Origin: Verrucomicrobiota bacterium
GTDB lineage: Bacteria > Verrucomicrobiota > Verrucomicrobiia > Verrucomicrobiales > DEV007
Assembly (NCBI GenBank): GCA_020629815.1
Contig: JAHDCN010000154.1
Coordinates: 1 to 6,611, forward strand
Direction: 5' to 3'
Length of the DNA stretch: 6,611 bases
The first letter of the stretch is position 1. Each line of letters begins with the position of its first letter. This document shows, one piece after another, positions 5,855-6,611 of the stretch. The notes below the pieces were generated by a model. It was given only the letters and a program-made list of their open reading frames with translations. It searched no databases and was not told the origin of the DNA. Made by a program: the position numbers and the translations under genes.

Positions 5855-5935
5855 CAACAGGGTTAGGTCGCGGAGTCAACAGGGTTGGGTTACTGACCTA
5901 ACAGGGTTAGGTCATGGAGGCAACAGGGTTAGGTC
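5855..5935. repeat. Four-copy 15-bp motif array with exact 22-bp period
   Basis: CAACAGGGTTAGGTC occurs at 5855-5869 and 5921-5935. Variants occur at 5877-5891 (CAACAGGGTTGGGTT) and 5899-5913 (TAACAGGGTTAGGTC). Copy starts are each exactly 22 bp apart. The 7-bp linkers differ (GCGGAGT, ACTGACC, ATGGAGG), so only the 15-bp core is conserved. The array fills the gap between the convergent thioredoxin and nicotinamidase genes and enters the latter by 7 bp. No other copy lies in the window. Each core contains an AAC/GTT mini-dyad around AGG. Neither gene has a standard terminator here, so the array may act in its place; a dispersed intergenic repeat or a protein-binding array are alternatives. 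Confidence 0.9.
5894..5914. other. Perfect 9-bp dyad within the third repeat copy
   Basis: TGACCTAAC at 5894-5902 is the exact reverse complement of GTTAGGTCA at 5906-5914, with AGG between. In RNA the 3-nt loop would be tight but possible. Only copy 3 has the full left arm; the other copies keep the right arm and a mismatched left side. No T run follows on either strand, so it is not a classical terminator, though it could stall polymerase or stop 3' exonucleases in the convergent gap. Confidence 0.7.
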
Positions 5936-6528
5936 AGGATTTTTGCGCCGGCGGCGCGCATTTCCTCGACTGCGGCATCGACATCTCCCGGCTGCAGGTT
6001 AACGCCCCGACATCCTTCGAGCTGCAGATTTACGGCGAAGTTTTCAGCAAGTGCATCGAGCACGGTAAACTTCACGCAGTAGTCGGTGGCCAGTCCGAGA
6101 ACGGTGAGTGTTTCGACTTCCTGTTCCCGCAGCCACTCTGCCATGCCGGTCGACTGGCGTTTGCCGTTATCAAAAAATCCGGAATAGCTGTCGATCTCGG
6201 GATTCATTCCTTTCGGGAAAACCCGGTCAATACCGGCGGTGTTGAGCCCGGGTGCAAACAGCGCGCCGCCCGTGTTTTGGACACAGTGTACCGGCCACAG
6301 GGTTTGCGGTAAACCGTTGAGATCGATTTGCTGATACTCACTGTGTCCGGGGTGATTGGCCGCGAAGCTGCCGTGATCGGCCGGATGCCAGTCCTGGGTA
6401 GCGACGACCAGATCGAAGTCCGGCATCAGGGCGTTGGCGACTGAAATAACCGCATCGCCTTCCGGAACTGCAAGCGCACCGCCGGGGAGGAAATCGTTTT
6501 GTAGATCGACTAGGATCAGGGCGTTCAT
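5929..6528 (-). CDS. pncA: Nicotinamidase (PncA)
   Basis: 199 residues, close to E. coli PncA in length. It deamidates nicotinamide to nicotinate for NAD salvage (Preiss-Handler route) and also pyrazinamide-type amides; it is cytoplasmic. The isochorismatase-fold catalytic triad is visible: D8 in 'ALILVDLQNDF', K106 in 'VFPKGMNPEIDSYSGF', and C151 in 'GLATDYCVKFT'. Metal-site residues are in 'TQDWHPADHGSFA' (D46, H48) and the 'WPVHCVQNT' stretch (H81). The C-terminal 'GCRGVNLQPGDVDAAVEEM' is a strong PncA signature. The frame is also open upstream of the ATG because the 7-bp repeat there contains no stop, but known PncA proteins begin as here. The bases just upstream (repeats of TCACCTC) hold no SD and no recognisable promoter inside the window. 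The last Thr codon and the TAA stop fall within copy 4 of the 22-bp-period repeat. No neighbouring NAD gene is visible. Confidence 0.95.
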   Translation of the reverse strand: MNALILVDLQNDFLPGGALAVPEGDAVISVANALMPDFDLVVATQDWHPADHGSFAANHPGHSEYQQIDLNGLPQTLWPVHCVQNTGGALFAPGLNTAGIDRVFPKGMNPEIDSYSGFFDNGKRQSTGMAEWLREQEVETLTVLGLATDYCVKFTVLDALAENFAVNLQLEGCRGVNLQPGDVDAAVEEMRAAGAKILT

Positions 6529-6556
6529 GAGGTGAGAGGTGAGAGGTGAGAGGTGA
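6529..6556. repeat. 7-bp tandem repeat GAGGTGA, four perfect copies
   Basis: Four uninterrupted units of GAGGTGA start at the base next to the pncA ATG. On the pncA strand the units read TCACCTC, so they form its 5' leader or promoter region. On the plus strand each unit is a strong SD-like sequence. The array continues without a gap and in the same 7-bp register into the TGGAAGT array. Confidence 0.95.
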
Positions 6557-6611
6557 TGGAAGTTGGAAGTTGGAAGTTGGAAGTTGGAAGTTGGAAGTTG
6601 GAAGTTGGAAG
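6557..6611. repeat. 7-bp tandem repeat TGGAAGT, more than seven copies, runs off the window
   Basis: Seven full units plus six bases, all perfect, up to the last base of the window, so the true copy number is unknown. The unit is in the same 7-bp phase as the GAGGTGA units before it. It has no stop codon in any frame on either strand; on plus, an ATG at 6556-6558 would open an ORF of repeating E-V-G-S-W-K-L. Such uninterrupted heptamer arrays are typical of slipped-strand expansion and copy-number variation. Confidence 0.95.

Noticed and set aside
5855..5935. CRISPR array
   Set aside because: The repeat is 15 bp and the linkers are 7 bp, far too short for spacers, and no cas gene is nearby.
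5855..5935. Replication-origin iterons (22-bp period)
   Set aside because: The spacing is iteron-like, but there is no rep gene and no AT-rich unwinding stretch next to it, and the site lies between ordinary chromosomal genes.
5914..6312. 132-codon plus-strand open frame starting in the repeat array
   Set aside because: Antisense to pncA, whose catalytic triad is intact; the ATG lies in a repeat linker.

Overview
The window is an ordinary bacterial chromosomal segment of moderate GC content, with nine protein genes (one cut by the left edge) and short intergenic gaps. No RNA genes, insertion sequences, phage genes or CRISPR array are visible. The mix of secreted small proteins, an orphan HupE/UreJ-type permease, a CnoX-type thioredoxin, starts without Shine-Dalgarno (SD) sequences and intergenic 7-bp tandem repeats fits a Gram-negative, environmental bacterium. 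Verrucomicrobiota (Opitutia-like) is my best guess from general impression, but no marker gene here proves it.

Left part (1-823): two leftward genes. One is an exported protein of unknown function, cut by the window edge. The other is a small Lys-rich exported protein with its own intrinsic terminator. A 142-bp divergent intergenic region follows, holding two near-identical 16-17 bp direct repeats.

Centre-left (824-2875): a rightward block. It contains a HupE/UreJ_2 family membrane protein with a large exported N-terminal domain, a zinc-ribbon plus single-membrane-helix protein coupled to it by a GTGA start/stop overlap, and a small lipoprotein preceded by a hairpin leader and followed by a clear terminator.

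Centre-right (2874-4981): a leftward three-gene set, probably one operon. In transcription order it encodes a TauD/TfdA-type Fe(II)/2-oxoglutarate dioxygenase, a DapA/NAL-superfamily aldolase or dehydratase with the Schiff-base lysine intact, and a DUF4250 protein. The first two look like consecutive steps on a small keto or amino acid, but the substrate cannot be read from sequence. A 55-bp divergent gap separates the dioxygenase from a rightward thioredoxin-TPR (CnoX/YbbN-like) gene.

Right end (5850-6611): a leftward nicotinamidase gene (pncA) lies exactly between two repeat structures. On its 3' side are four copies of a 15-bp motif at an exact 22-bp period, the last copy supplying the pncA stop codon. 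On its 5' side, starting at the base next to the ATG, a 7-bp tandem array runs off the window. The inner units of that array (GAGGTGA on +, TCACCTC on the pncA strand) match the Shine-Dalgarno / 16S rRNA tail sequence. The + strand of the same array also opens an untested ORF encoding a repeating heptapeptide. These repeats are the least ordinary part of the window.
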